Shown here one piece after another: positions 34,207 to 45,465 of a stretch of DNA of 64,000 bases (positions are counted from its first letter, which is position 1; each line of letters begins with the position of its first letter). Source of the stretch: Centroberyx gerrardi (taxonomy: Eukaryota; Chordata; Actinopteri; Beryciformes; Berycidae); NCBI RefSeq assembly GCF_048128805.1, contig NC_135997.1:14009116-14073115 (forward strand), read 5' to 3'. A program made the position numbers and the translations under genes. Below the pieces are notes generated by a model that saw nothing but the letters and a program-made list of their open reading frames with translations, was not told the DNA's origin and made no database searches.

Positions 34207-36699
34207 TGGGGATGATGATAAATTGTGAAGCAAGGTCAAATAGCAGCGATTAATTGACCGGGGATCTCAGATGATTACACTGCAGTATAATGTTCCACCT
34301 TCCCCGTGGTTCAGTTGAGTGTTTGTCTTGTTCCTCTAAAAGGAATACACACCCAAGGCAAGTTCATTGTGCACTGATTGCCACCAATTTAAAGTTATGG
34401 GGTGTGTTACTGGTGAATTTAGTAAAGTTTGATGATGAGTTGTTTACACAGGAGCTGTAACTTAAGGAGGCGGACACTATGTCAGGAGATAGAGAGGCCC
34501 AAACACTGCGTATGCTCCAGATCTGCCAGTCTCCTCTGCTCTCCATCAGCAGACTGACCTTAACATTGATGCCCCAAAAGTCTGTCTGTTAGCATGCAGC
34601 ATAGTTTCTTCTTTAAATCTAAATGAGATATACACTGCATCATAAATAGGTTACAGTGGGTATTTTAGAATGAGATATTTGAGTGTGACGCACAGAAAAT
34701 AGTCGTAATAAGGTGTTTGCTTCTATCTCTGTAGCTTTGTAACAAGTCATTTGTGCAATCGCAGCTGTTCTCCTGTCGTGCCAGATGGAGTAATGCATTT
34801 CATGATTGCCACTTTCGTTTTGTTCCTTAACAGTAAAATAGATCTCCCATTTACTGAGCAATTAATGTCTGAATATTTGTGCTGGGTGAATTGGAAGCCT
34901 AAGTAAAGAAGACAGCTGGGAAAAATCATGTTTTTTGTCATCCTTTTATTTTTCTTTTAAAATTCTTTTATTCTTCAATCAAGCAAATAAGACAGGTTTT
35001 CATTGAATTGGTTTGTGCATATTAGCTGCGCTGCAGTCAAATGGGTTTTCAGAGGAAACATGTTTTATCTCCCACCATCTTTGAGGAACAGTGCTTCATG
35101 CCACTGGGGAACATGCCAACAAAGGCTCCCCAAAAGGGATTCGCAAATCAAATATTTATAATGTTGAGAGATGTTTGATGCTCCCTGCTCTCTGAGGTGC
35201 ACTCTTACGTTTTTTTTTTTTCTTTCCCACAAAGGAGATGGATAACCTAACACCTAACAAGAAACTCAGCAGGAAGGAATAGGTTCTACATGTCTATTTG
35301 GGTTGTTTGGCAAATTTATTGGGATAAAATTTCCTCTAAAATGAATATTTCAGTTGAAACTCTGCAGTACTCTCAGGTAAAATGATGACTACACACCTGG
35401 AATCATGAGAGCTGCATTTCTCTCTCATTTCATAATTACAAGAACTCATACCCCACATGCAGAGAGCTATATTAATGGTGATGCTTTTGCATAGGAGGGA
35501 GGAATGATGAAGTGAAACCTTGCTGCCTGTCTCCCAGTGGGTGCTCAATGCTCAGTGAAATAGCTCCTTTCCTTCTACTATACTGTGACTTTGAGCATTG
35601 CCTGCCCTCAGTCGCACCCCAAGTTAAATTTATGGGCAGCATCAGTAAATTGGGCAGGTCTGTTTGATGCAGTGTAAGCGTTATTGTAATGTGTCATGGT
35701 CGGGAAGGCTCTCTGTCCTAAAGGCGTGACTGCAGTAAAAGTGAAGCAAGGCTGACAGACCAGACCCACAGCCTCCAATACAACTTACACACGTGCATGC
35801 ATTCATTCACACAGATGCATGCATGCACACACACACACACATACTGCCAGTTTTACAGAGAGCTTGCGAAGAGTTTCATATCCAAATGCTTTTTTCCTTC
35901 TTTTTTGTAGGTGATTCCATGCATTCATACTGCTAAGGCTTTATGGTCATGACAGCAGTAAAATTAAAGTTTTTAGAATAATCTTCATCCTGGGAATGTT
36001 TTGTGCTCTCTGAATTCATCCTCGGTTGTGACTAACTTCTTTCCCTGACAGTTTATTTTAATTTAGATGATACTGCTCTCAAAGATTCCCAACTGAAACT
36101 TTGAAAACCTGCCTCCATAGAAAATCAAATCTTAATGCTCTTAATTTCCTATAGTCTCCTCCTATATCTTATTAGCCCATAATAAGACATTCCTTCTTGG
36201 AAAATGCTGGGTTCCTTATTTAATCAATAAGGATCCCAATACCCCTCCTCCCTTTGCTTCCACATACAGTAACAGATCAAAGTGAGTAAAATAATAATAG
36301 GGATAATTAATCCAAATCAGACCACTCCCCAAGACAGCATGGCAGCTTAAAAAGAACACCTCAAGCAGGCTAATTTTCATTTTTAATTGAGATATACAGT
36401 CCCATGCTATCACCTTAATGAAAAATCACTAGGCCTACATTAATCCTATAATACTCCTAGAGGGACTTGCAGTTTTGCTGAAGCCTAATATATGTAGCAT
36501 AATTCTAAAATGTGTTATAGGATATAGATCTTTGTCATAAGGGCAAATTTCTGATTTATGCATGTGACAAAATCATTGTCTTGGAATGTTAAGCTTCAAG
36601 GTCCAGTGCGTTAATCCAATGCATTTCTAATACTGGGGGGGCTACACCCTACTTCTTGCCGCAATGGGCTGCAGTTATTATGCTATTATGGAGGTATGA

Positions 36700-36921
36700 G
36701 CTATGTTTCAAGCATCGTTCAGGCCATTAGTGGGAATAGGTTAGTCCCTTTTCGTCGGCTTCAAGTGGAACAAAACCGCTGCGTGGAAGGTGGCTTTTTC
36801 ACAAGTTTGGTCTTCTTCCCCTTTAAAAGTAATGCAGCCCTAGCGGTGATATCTGGGCTCCCTGGAAAAGTCTGCGGACTGGAGAGGGGGGAACGTAATA
36901 AACCGAGCCGGAGACGAGATC
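36700..36921 (+). promoter_or_regulatory. plekha7: Putative plekha7 promoter / 5' UTR
   Basis: GC content rises immediately before the plekha7 start codon, with CCTTTAAAAG at about 36,820 as a weak TATA-like sequence. No upstream splice acceptor adjoins the ATG, so the first coding exon is probably also the first transcribed exon. Start context is GAGATCATGG, a good initiation context with G at +4. Confidence 0.45.
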
Positions 36922-37351
36922 ATGGCGGCACCTCTCGGACGGGACACCCTACCTGACCACTGGTCGTACGGAGTTTGTAGGGACGGCAGGGTCTTCTTCA
37001 TTAAGTGAGCGTTTTAACTATGCAACGATGCACGCCTGGTGTTTTATGGTGATAAGGCATTACGCAGTGTTAAGGGTTTTTTTTAACCGTTCAGTAACAG
37101 GTGTCTTTCTTGCAGTGATAAAACTCATAGCACTACTTGGCTACATCCTCGCACTGGTGAACCTGTTAACTCGGGACACATGATACGGTCAGGTACGCGT
37201 ACGAAATAATCATTTCTGGGGTTAGCAGGGAGCGTGTTTGCTGCAGTTTGTATTCTCTGGCGAAGTGTTCAGCCTGTTTTATTCATGTTATAGATTTACC
37301 GAGAGGATGGGAAGAAGGCTTCACGGACGAAGGGGCCAGCTACTTCATCAA
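36922..37351 (+). CDS. plekha7: PLEKHA7 N-terminus: first three coding exons (WW1 and most of WW2), partial gene
   Basis: Exons 36922-37004, 37116-37192 and 37294-37351 encode 72 codons plus two bases. The product opens MAAPLGRDTLPDHWSYGVCR, then DGRVFFIND and TTWLHPRTGEPVNSGHMIRS (WW domain 1, signature tryptophans in HWSYG and TTWLHP), then DLPRGWEEGFTDEGASYFI (WW domain 2, cut by the next intron). This layout matches PLEKHA7, whose tandem WW domains are followed by a PH domain and which links adherens junctions to microtubule minus ends through p120-catenin, nezha/CAMSAP3 and PDZD11. The final donor GTGAGT leaves phase 2. No continuation exon (rest of WW2, PH domain) is recognisable before 64,000, so the gene runs out of the window. 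PLEKHA5 also has tandem WW domains, but the VNSGHMIRSDLPRGWEEGFT run fits PLEKHA7 well. Confidence 0.9.
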
Positions 37352-37916
37352 GTGAGTGGCTTTCATGTGCATTGTTTGACCGTGAGAAAAAGCCCCGAGT
37401 CCATCAGTTTTTTTTGGTTTATACTGCTGCTGTGTTTTGCCCGTGTGTAACATAATGGGCTTTCTTAGAAGCTCAATTATAGCATCTCGTATTGCTTCTT
37501 TTCCCGGTGCAATTCTGCATCATGACACGCTTGGGAGCACGTTACTTGTGATGGGCTACTGTCACACACGCTGGTACTTTAAAAGAGATTAAAAGGCTAT
37601 AGTGTAAACACAGTCTTTTATTTAAACAGCATACACATACAGCTGACAAATGAATACTGCATGTACACGCTCGCGCACGCACACATACAGACACTCAAAC
37701 ACAAACACACCCACTTACATACATACATGCTTACATATACAACCATGCATACACAGACGTCCCATTGGATAAGTGAAACCAATTATCTCTTGCCTTATTG
37801 TGCCCACGTTTTAAAAAGGGAAGTGGCCTAGCAGGACAGGAGGAAAGCTATTGAAATTCACCTCACATCCTCCATGCAGGACCTCTACTCTCTCCATTAG
37901 ATAGGTGTAAAGCCTT

Positions 37917-37918
<2 letters not shown>

Positions 37919-37954
<36 letters not shown>
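37919..37954. repeat. (TG)n microsatellite
   Basis: Pure TG tract of about 36 bases followed by an impure GA tract (37,964-37,986). Confidence 0.95.
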
Positions 37955-37955
<1 letters not shown>

Positions 37956-39952
37956 CATAGAGCGAGAGAGAGAGCGAGAGAGAGAGGCACTAAAGGGTGC
38001 AGGTGAGAGGTTTGCTTGTGTGACCATATGGTGACAGAGATGTATGGCACGATTACATTCTTGAAGCAGAGAGGACAGAATTTCCAAAGTCACTTTCTTC
38101 TGTACCGTCATATTAAGGAAGAAAAAAAAAAAAGGTGTTATTCAGCTAATGGCCGTCCTTTCTGGGTGACATGGCTTGGCTGAGCTGTTTTCAGTGTTTT
38201 ATTTGTGTACCCAGATGCTAAGTGGAAAGTCATTGGCATCAGTTGTGTATTTCCCACTGCAGTGTTTAATACCATGTTTGTCTGGTTGGAGTCTGGGCTG
38301 TGGCTTTCAGTGTACAGCAGATGGGTCCCTGTGAGAGAAACTCGGGACACAAGAGCAGCCAGCAAATCGCACTGAAACCCATCTGATAAGTCAGTGAATT
38401 AGTATAGTGACTCCTCCCACTGTGGCCTGTTTCAGGTTTTGTAGTTCCTCTACTCATAGCCCTGTCATGGCCCTTTTAGTTTGCCCCATTTATCCCAGAC
38501 AGAAGGCCTGTATTGAGGGTTTTATATCCCCATAGCTGTAGTCTTGCTGATGTTGAGAGTTACTAATAAGAGGTCTTTGCTCAGAGACACGTGGTGCACT
38601 GCAGACACACACAGTTTTCAGTCCGGGACACATGCTTAAGATGGGGACAACATTTTTTCAGCTGAGATCATACTCTGAACCCAGTCTGAAACAATATAAC
38701 GAGTTTAAAAATGATAGAGATACTGTAATATTTGCTTTTAAATAACTTTATTGTATATGCAGTCACATCAAAATTATAAATATGTTGCATTAGGCCAAAC
38801 AAATCTCTGTCCATGCATTCCACGGCAACTTCGAACAAATGTTCAAACGGAAATCTGGGATCCAAAGATGTAGGGCACATAAAATGATCAGAGAAATTTG
38901 TTTTTGCCGACACTTCTGTTATGCGTTGAATAAAGGGTGTCTTTGTGCTTCCCTCGTTCTCCCTCTTGTTTTGCTCCAGCCATGGAAGAAAAGGGAACAA
39001 TGCAACAGTGCAAACTGCGTGATATATGGTAGCCTAAATGTCAAGGCTGTTAAATCAGTCGACTACTTGTTGCCCAAATGACTTGCTAGAAGGATCCTGT
39101 TTTGCTCCCTGCTCCCTGCCTGTGTCTTTGTTGTTTCCTTGCTGCTTTAACAGCGTTGGCAAAGGTATAAGGCAAATCTCTTGGAGTCAAACAGAAGACA
39201 GGAACACACCAAGTCATTTGTCTTCTACCACTTGAACCTCGCAGTTTGTCTCGAGCGCAGTTAATATCTTTCCACGTGGCACTGGTGTGTGAAAAAAACA
39301 TCAGAGTAGTTAGTTACCATGTACTTAAACGTAATTGTCAGAATGAAAACTAAAATAATAAGATGTGCTAATCTAGGACTAATTGAACTACTATATGATG
39401 AACTGATTGGTTTAATTCTTAAAAAGTTTGACCATGGAGATCCCTTGTTGCTGTTAAGTGTTTATATGTATTAATTGCTTTGAGGAACAGCTGTTTGATG
39501 TACAGCTTGTGATGAGCATGACCTTTTCATTAGAGCTCATTGGGGGACCTTTCATTTCTGCTGATTGTTTTTTTCAGGTTATGGAGTGCTGTCAGTTTCT
39601 CACAGTCTTATAGAGTTTATCTCTGGTGGTTTATTTGATTTATTGGAGACCTGGATGATGGCATGCTTTCAGTATTTGTCCCGTGTGTTTACAGGGTAAT
39701 TATAGGAGGTTTCACTGAAAGTCAAGCCTACCTGGTTTTTCCCTCCACCACTCAGCTAATTAGGTTATGATACTGGATACACAGGCGAGTTTATTTGACA
39801 GATTGAAGACAGAAAAATACCATCAGCGAATAAATTAAGTGCCATGTATGCTTTGGTCATTGATGTTGGCTGGTAATAATCAAACGCTGAAGACTCTGAA
39901 GATGGTTCCAACTTAACAGGAGCAATCCTTTAAATCTTGGTGGTTTTTGGAA

Positions 39953-39982
39953 GGGGGGGGGGGCGGGGGGGGGGGGGGGGGG
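39953..39982. repeat. Poly-G tract
   Basis: Thirty bases that are all G except one C at 39,964. Potential G-quadruplex, or an unreliable homopolymer in the assembly. Confidence 0.9.
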
Positions 39983-41373
39983 CAGCAAGGACTGTGGCCC
40001 TATTTTACACTTTTACATTTTTTAAATTCCTATTAATACTACTACTTGTGTGGGTTTAGCCTACATAAACATAGGCCTGAAGCAATGGAGGCATCTGCAT
40101 GAGGGCAATGTAACAGTTTTAAATAGGAAAAGTCTCTCTGTTACATTGTTAATTTTGAAAAAGACACATTTTATTGTGTCTGATCTGCAGGAAAGCCCTG
40201 ATTAATGTGTGTATTGCATGCTAAGAATCAAATGCAATTTTTATTATTGAAAACACTTGCATCTTAGTCCAACTAATTCGGGAAGTGGTTCCTCAAATTG
40301 TATAATAAGGTAATAAACCCATACAGCTGACCCTGCTAGTCACTGCAGTTAGGCCGGCGCTGGCGTTTTGCCAACACTGCAAAAGGATGTAAGTGAGTGT
40401 CATACAGCCTCAGGCAAAAAAGCACATGTCAGACTCATGTACAACCTGAAGCTGAAAATGATGGATTTTGACAGTTATGTTAGTCTAAGAGATAAGACAT
40501 ATGTATGGTGTTTAAAGATATTTCTCGCTCCACAATGCTGTGATTAAGCAGTTGATTAAAACTGGTTATTCGGACATGTGTCATGGTATAGGATGATTAA
40601 GTTTTCATAACACACAGGGATTTCTGGGTTAACCGGTAAGACACCATGTAGGACAGCTTTTTGTTTATTATTTTACTAATTAGTCTGTGCATCCCCTTTA
40701 GTTCTCCGCAGTGCATTCCAATTGGTTTGTGGCTGTGGTCTGATTCAGCTTAACAATACACTGTTGGAGAGTTGAACGCATGTTTGTCCTAATGACCATT
40801 AGTGTGACAAGACAAGAAGATATAAATGTTGCCGTTTTGGCGCCATGCGTCAGGTTGTACATGGGTGAAGTTGTGTGAACGTTTTGGACTTCTTTGCTTG
40901 CACAGGACATCAAAATCGACACTGAATCAACATTGTTACATGTGTTTGAATCAAAATCAGGTCTCTGCTGAAAACCGATTGACATCTATCAGAGAAGTGA
41001 ACTGTGCATGAATTGAAGTTGATGTTCAAACAACAATGCTCTAAATTTCTCCCTGGAATTACGAGAGACATATTAATCCTTTCTATATCTGTTATATAAT
41101 GATCAACTAATATTTTGATTTGAAATAAGACAAAAACAACTGATTGAGAGAGGGTTGACATATTTATATTTCTGTTGCCAATCAAACCATTTCTTTGTTG
41201 TAAACATTCACGTTTTGTAAAAAATAGTTGTTAAAAGTGCAAAGGATAGAATCTTTGATTAGATATTGGCACTGCATTCCAGTTAAGGCATTCTTTGTAT
41301 ATTATAATTTTGACTTTTTTTTTTTTACTTGGTCTTTTTTTTTTTTTTTTTCGAGGGCATCACGAGCCAAATT

Positions 41374-41410
41374 CAGGTCAGGCAGTCAGTCAGGCAGTCA
41401 GTCAGTCAGG
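41374..41410. repeat. (CAGT)n short tandem repeat
   Basis: CAGT/CAGG units repeated about eight times, just after two poly-T runs (about 41,317-41,328 and 41,334-41,351). Confidence 0.85.
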
Positions 41411-42439
41411 TAACGCTTAGTGAGATGATGCGCTTCGTCAGATGGCCTCTAGGGGGCGTTTTTGACTGAGATGAGTGTTTCCCATACAGAGACACAAAAT
41501 CAAAAGTTAGTCAGTGTATAGAAATCGATCTCTAATGTGCATCACGTCATGTCTGTCATTTGGAGATGTACAGACAGCAGACCAGCAGCACTTAACTCAA
41601 TCCACAGAGTCCCCCGGTGTGAAAACAAAAGTGAAACTTAACATTCCACAGTTAAATCTTGTGGTATAAGTAACAGTGGAATTAGGTAATTTAACCATGT
41701 TGCAGTGCTTCAGTGCATAGTTGAACACGCGCCGTGGCTCTGTACAGGATCTGTGCTTGTTTAAATTCATAACTACATTCTATAATGCTAACTAAACAAG
41801 TGAACCTGTTTGCTCTTCAGCCATTTCACAATTTCCATTCATGAAAATTACACTTTTGACAGCTGAGTTCAATATTTTTGTGCTCTGTGGAGCACATCAT
41901 GATTTTTTTGCTTTGTGAAATTTCGTGTCACAGCCATATTATTTCCACATCAAAAACGCCAGACTTTGTGAAAAGCTCCTGTTGACATATGGGATTCTTA
42001 CCACAAAGTAAATAGGGTCTCTGATTTGAACCATTGCTGTCCGTCCCGCTTCTCCTCTCTTCTCTCAGCTGTCCAAGGAGCATGCAGGGGCAAACTGAGC
42101 AGAATTCAAGTCCACATGGTGCTGCCGTGACAACGGTCGATGGATTGGGTTGTGTGTTACTGGTGGAAACCAGCCGTGGTGGAGTACAAAGGAGGGATTG
42201 TTCAGACACTGCTGCAATGGCAAAACTCACATTTATTTACACCTAGAACAGGCTGTGGGCTGGAGACCTGAACTATCTGCATCATGGGTCCAAAAAGCCA
42301 AAAAGCTTCACCCAGCCTATCGCACCACTGACCCATTTCAGTGCCTATCATTGAGGCAGCAGCTTGTTTATGCCACATGTGCCTCATTGTTGGATGTACT
42401 AACAGTGTTAGAGCTGGATGCATAAAATTTCTTACAGCC

Positions 42440-43190
42440 AAGTGGCTCAGTGCAGAATACTGAATTAATCTCTAAAAAGGATTTAATAATGACAAAATAA
42501 ACCTAATCTGTACAGCACTTATCTAAAAGGTTTTTGTTTACAAAGTTTACAAAATACTTTACAGGAACATGCAAAAAAAAAGGAAATATTACAAGTAAAT
42601 AGTAAAATTAATCAGGAGATAAAGTAAGAAACACATTCAAGAGGAAATAGGTTTAAAGAAAAAAAAAACATCATAAAATGACATGATTTCCAGTAAAATA
42701 ATCAATTCTATATCTAACTGGTAACCAGTAGAGATTCTAAAATTGGGGATATATGGTCTCTTTATTTAAACCCAAGCTCCTGCATCCCGAACAGGCTGGA
42801 GATGTGAGAGTGACTTTAGACTTTAATGGAGGGAGTTGAAGTAGTCTGAATGAGATGAGATAAAAGCATGGATGACCTTCTCTAAATCTGTGGAGGATAA
42901 AAACAACTTGGTTTTGATGTTTCTCAATTGTTGGAAACAATACTGCAGTACTCTATTCACTTGTTCCTCAAAAGTCAAGTCACTGTCAAAAATCGCTCTT
43001 AAGTTTCTGGCTGCTGACTTTGTGTGGGTGGATAGACTACCAAGATTTCTGGAGGTCAGACACCAAATAAGACCATTTCAGGTTTGCTATGGTTGAGTTG
43101 TAGAAAGTTCTGAGACATCCAGCATTTGATGTCTGTGACGCAGTTCTTTAGTGAGTTTATGGAGTTTGATCACTAGGTTTTAATGGGAGG
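42440..43190. mobile_element. Probable dispersed teleost repeat
   Basis: Contains TGTACAGCACTTATCTAAAA, TTTACAAAATACTTTACAGG and the downstream ATAAAAGCATGGATGACCTT block, which I recognise as the style of a widespread fish dispersed repeat. No intact frame. Limits approximate. Confidence 0.4.
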
Positions 43191-43873
43191 TAAAACCGGT
43201 TATCATTATGTAGCAATTATGTAGCAATGGAAAGAGACATTACGAGTTTACTGTTGTTGTTACTGCTATGTTTTCACAATCCAGTGACATAAACTTAGAT
43301 AGAGAGCAGAATCGTGCCTGATTTGTAAGTGAATGTGAGATGAGGCTGTTCTGGTGAATACCACATTTTAATCAATATTTAATACATTTAAGCAATGCAA
43401 CTGATGGAATCTTTAAACAAACTCAAAACTGGCACCCCAAAAAGCTTTTAAACAGTATCCAAATGAAATCTCACACATGGATGCAGATAACAGAGATGCA
43501 GGGTTACAGCCTAGATCAAACGACACATATAAAGTGTCCCTTTGGAATTTGTTTTGTGTGCCCAGTTGATTCCCTACTAAATCATTTCAATATACTGTAG
43601 TTTGCAAAGAGCACTTTTTAGGTAAATATTAGAACCTTTGGTGCCAACTTGGTGGTGGGAAAATTCAACTTTTGTTGCAAAGTTCTACCTGCAGGTGAGG
43701 TAGGCGGCACTTTCCGCGAGCACTGCCAGAGTTTACCTTTATTCTATTGAAAACAATTAACTTCAGGTTTGCTGGTACAGTGTGAATATAGCATTACTTG
43801 TGAGTGGTAGAGTAACAACATGCTGGACATGTACACACTTGGTCATTGGCTACATGCCAGACACACAACACAC

Positions 43874-44205
43874 GGTGGCGTTCACATGGCATCCGTCACA
43901 TCTACGATCACGGACAAGTATGCATTGAAGCCACCTAGGTTGCGTTGTTGGGGGCGTGTCTTGAAAGCTTTTGAAACAGTCTATAAAATTTAATTGGCTG
44001 ATGACGTCTGTTAGTGAGTGACGTTTACCTGCGCTCCGTGAAACTACTGACTAGCTTCAACTTTTTTGACTGGGTCAGGACTGGGTTGTGATACTTTCAT
44101 GCATTGCGCTCTATCAATCCATGTCATCTGTCAGTGCAAAGGTGTCAGTGCATGGGCTATTGTCCGTTTTTTGATGCATTACAAATGCTCATGTGAACGC
44201 TGCCT
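43874..44205. mobile_element. Probable TIR element, about 332 bp
   Basis: The left end GGTGGCGTTCACATG and the reverse-complemented right end AGGCAGCGTTCACATG share GCGTTCACATG. The ends resemble those of the Harbinger-like element at 13,422-13,989. Target duplication not clear. Confidence 0.5.
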
Positions 44206-44369
44206 AACCCAACTCAAAACAACAAACTCTGCTTTGGTGTGCATTCCAACTTGGAAAAACATTTTCACAATGCTAGAAGAGATTTGGATGAAGATGAGAT
44301 CATAACACAATATAAAGTGAAATGAAATGCAACCAATGCGATGCAGTCCACCTCAAACACAGCAAACAA

Positions 44370-44570
44370 TGGTAATAAGAAGATATTAATAATAAGATGT
44401 GCTTTTGTTGTCCCCATGGGGGAAATTTGTGTTGGACTCTGTGTTGCTGTATCACATAATAAAAAATCAGTTGCATACACATAGCATCCATCACATCATA
44501 CATACAATCGTGCATACATACATCGTTATTGAGAAAAAAACAAAAAAACACATATGTACAATTTAACATA
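44370..44570. mobile_element. Possible SINE/LINE tail repeat
   Basis: The string TTTTGTTGTCCCCATGGGGG and the following GAAATTTGTGTTGGACTC resemble a common fish dispersed repeat; CATA-rich sequence follows. Confidence 0.35.
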
Positions 44571-45310
44571 CATATTCCTACACATTGCTGGTCATGCTAT
44601 CTTGTTAGTGTACAAGCTTGTTGCTTTGTTGTTATTGTTAGTCAGACGTTGCATAGCCTGACACTTACCCACATCTTTTGCTTCATTCTATCCCTCTGTT
44701 AACCGAGAAATAGCTAACCAAGGGAACATGATCATTATATTTCAAGCCTAAAGGCCACTCAGCCCCTCTTAACAACACTCGTCCTGCCGCCACCACTCTC
44801 TCCTGTGTGAGCTTCTTTACCAACGTGATGACGGAGCCCCCCCAGGCAGTGACAGAACCGTCTCCACAAGCACCCTTAACTCCTCAACACTTTGATTAAT
44901 TGAATAGTTATTAAATGTTACAGAGATGGTAATAGCATAATATATTACATCACAAGAAAAAATGTTTGACATGCATTAATTTGCAGAAACAAACAGTTGG
45001 ATTTCTGGAAAAAAAAAAATGAAATGCTTTCATTTACGCAAAGTAGGCCAATCAAAAAAAGGTGTTGTTTGGTATTGAATTCTCAAATTCCCAGAAATAT
45101 CCAAATGACACCCAGCCCTAGCTGCAACCATTGTGTGTTTTTCTCTCCAGTCCAAAAGCAGCGTATTTATGACCTATTGTAGAACATTCCTTTATTCATT
45201 AATCACAAGGGACAATACAGTGTGTATTTCATAAGACGACATATTCTTTAGTGTGGGTGGTGCAGTTATTGTTTTCTGCTGACCCCCTCTAGAAAAGTAG
45301 TAGTGTTGAA

Positions 45311-45465
45311 CAGTGGTTCTCAAACTGGGGGTCGGGACCCCCCAAGGTGTCACGACATAACTTTGGGGGGGTCGTGAGATTTATGGGATAGGAAAAAGAA
45401 CATTCTACTACAACTAGGCATGGCATTTTAATGGGTCATGGGCCAAAAAGTTTTGAGAACCACTG
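45311..45465. mobile_element. hAT-type MITE with target-site duplication
   Basis: 155-bp element with terminal repeats CAGTGGTTCTCAAACT and AGTTTTGAGAACCACTG. It is flanked by 8-bp sequences GTGTTGAA (45,303-45,310) and GTGTAGAA (45,466-45,473), which differ at one base. Eight-base duplications and CAGTGGTTCTCAA ends are typical of hAT/Charlie-like non-autonomous elements. Confidence 0.9.

Larger units (their letters stand above)
29996..36690. other. Intergenic region between divergent nucb2 and plekha7
   Basis: No supported gene. Contains an unidentified 122-residue minus-strand frame at 31,094-31,462, a tail-like repeat at about 32,660-32,730, a CAG-rich patch and TG microsatellite near 34,070-34,204, a CA-rich patch at about 35,815-35,840, and mostly AT-rich unique-looking sequence. 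The non-repetitive block 33,830-34,150 could be a conserved regulatory element, which would need a cross-species alignment. Confidence 0.4.

Noticed and set aside
36696..36956. 86-codon frame overlapping the plekha7 start
   Set aside because: It is out of frame with the clearly recognisable plekha7 N-terminus beginning at 36,922.
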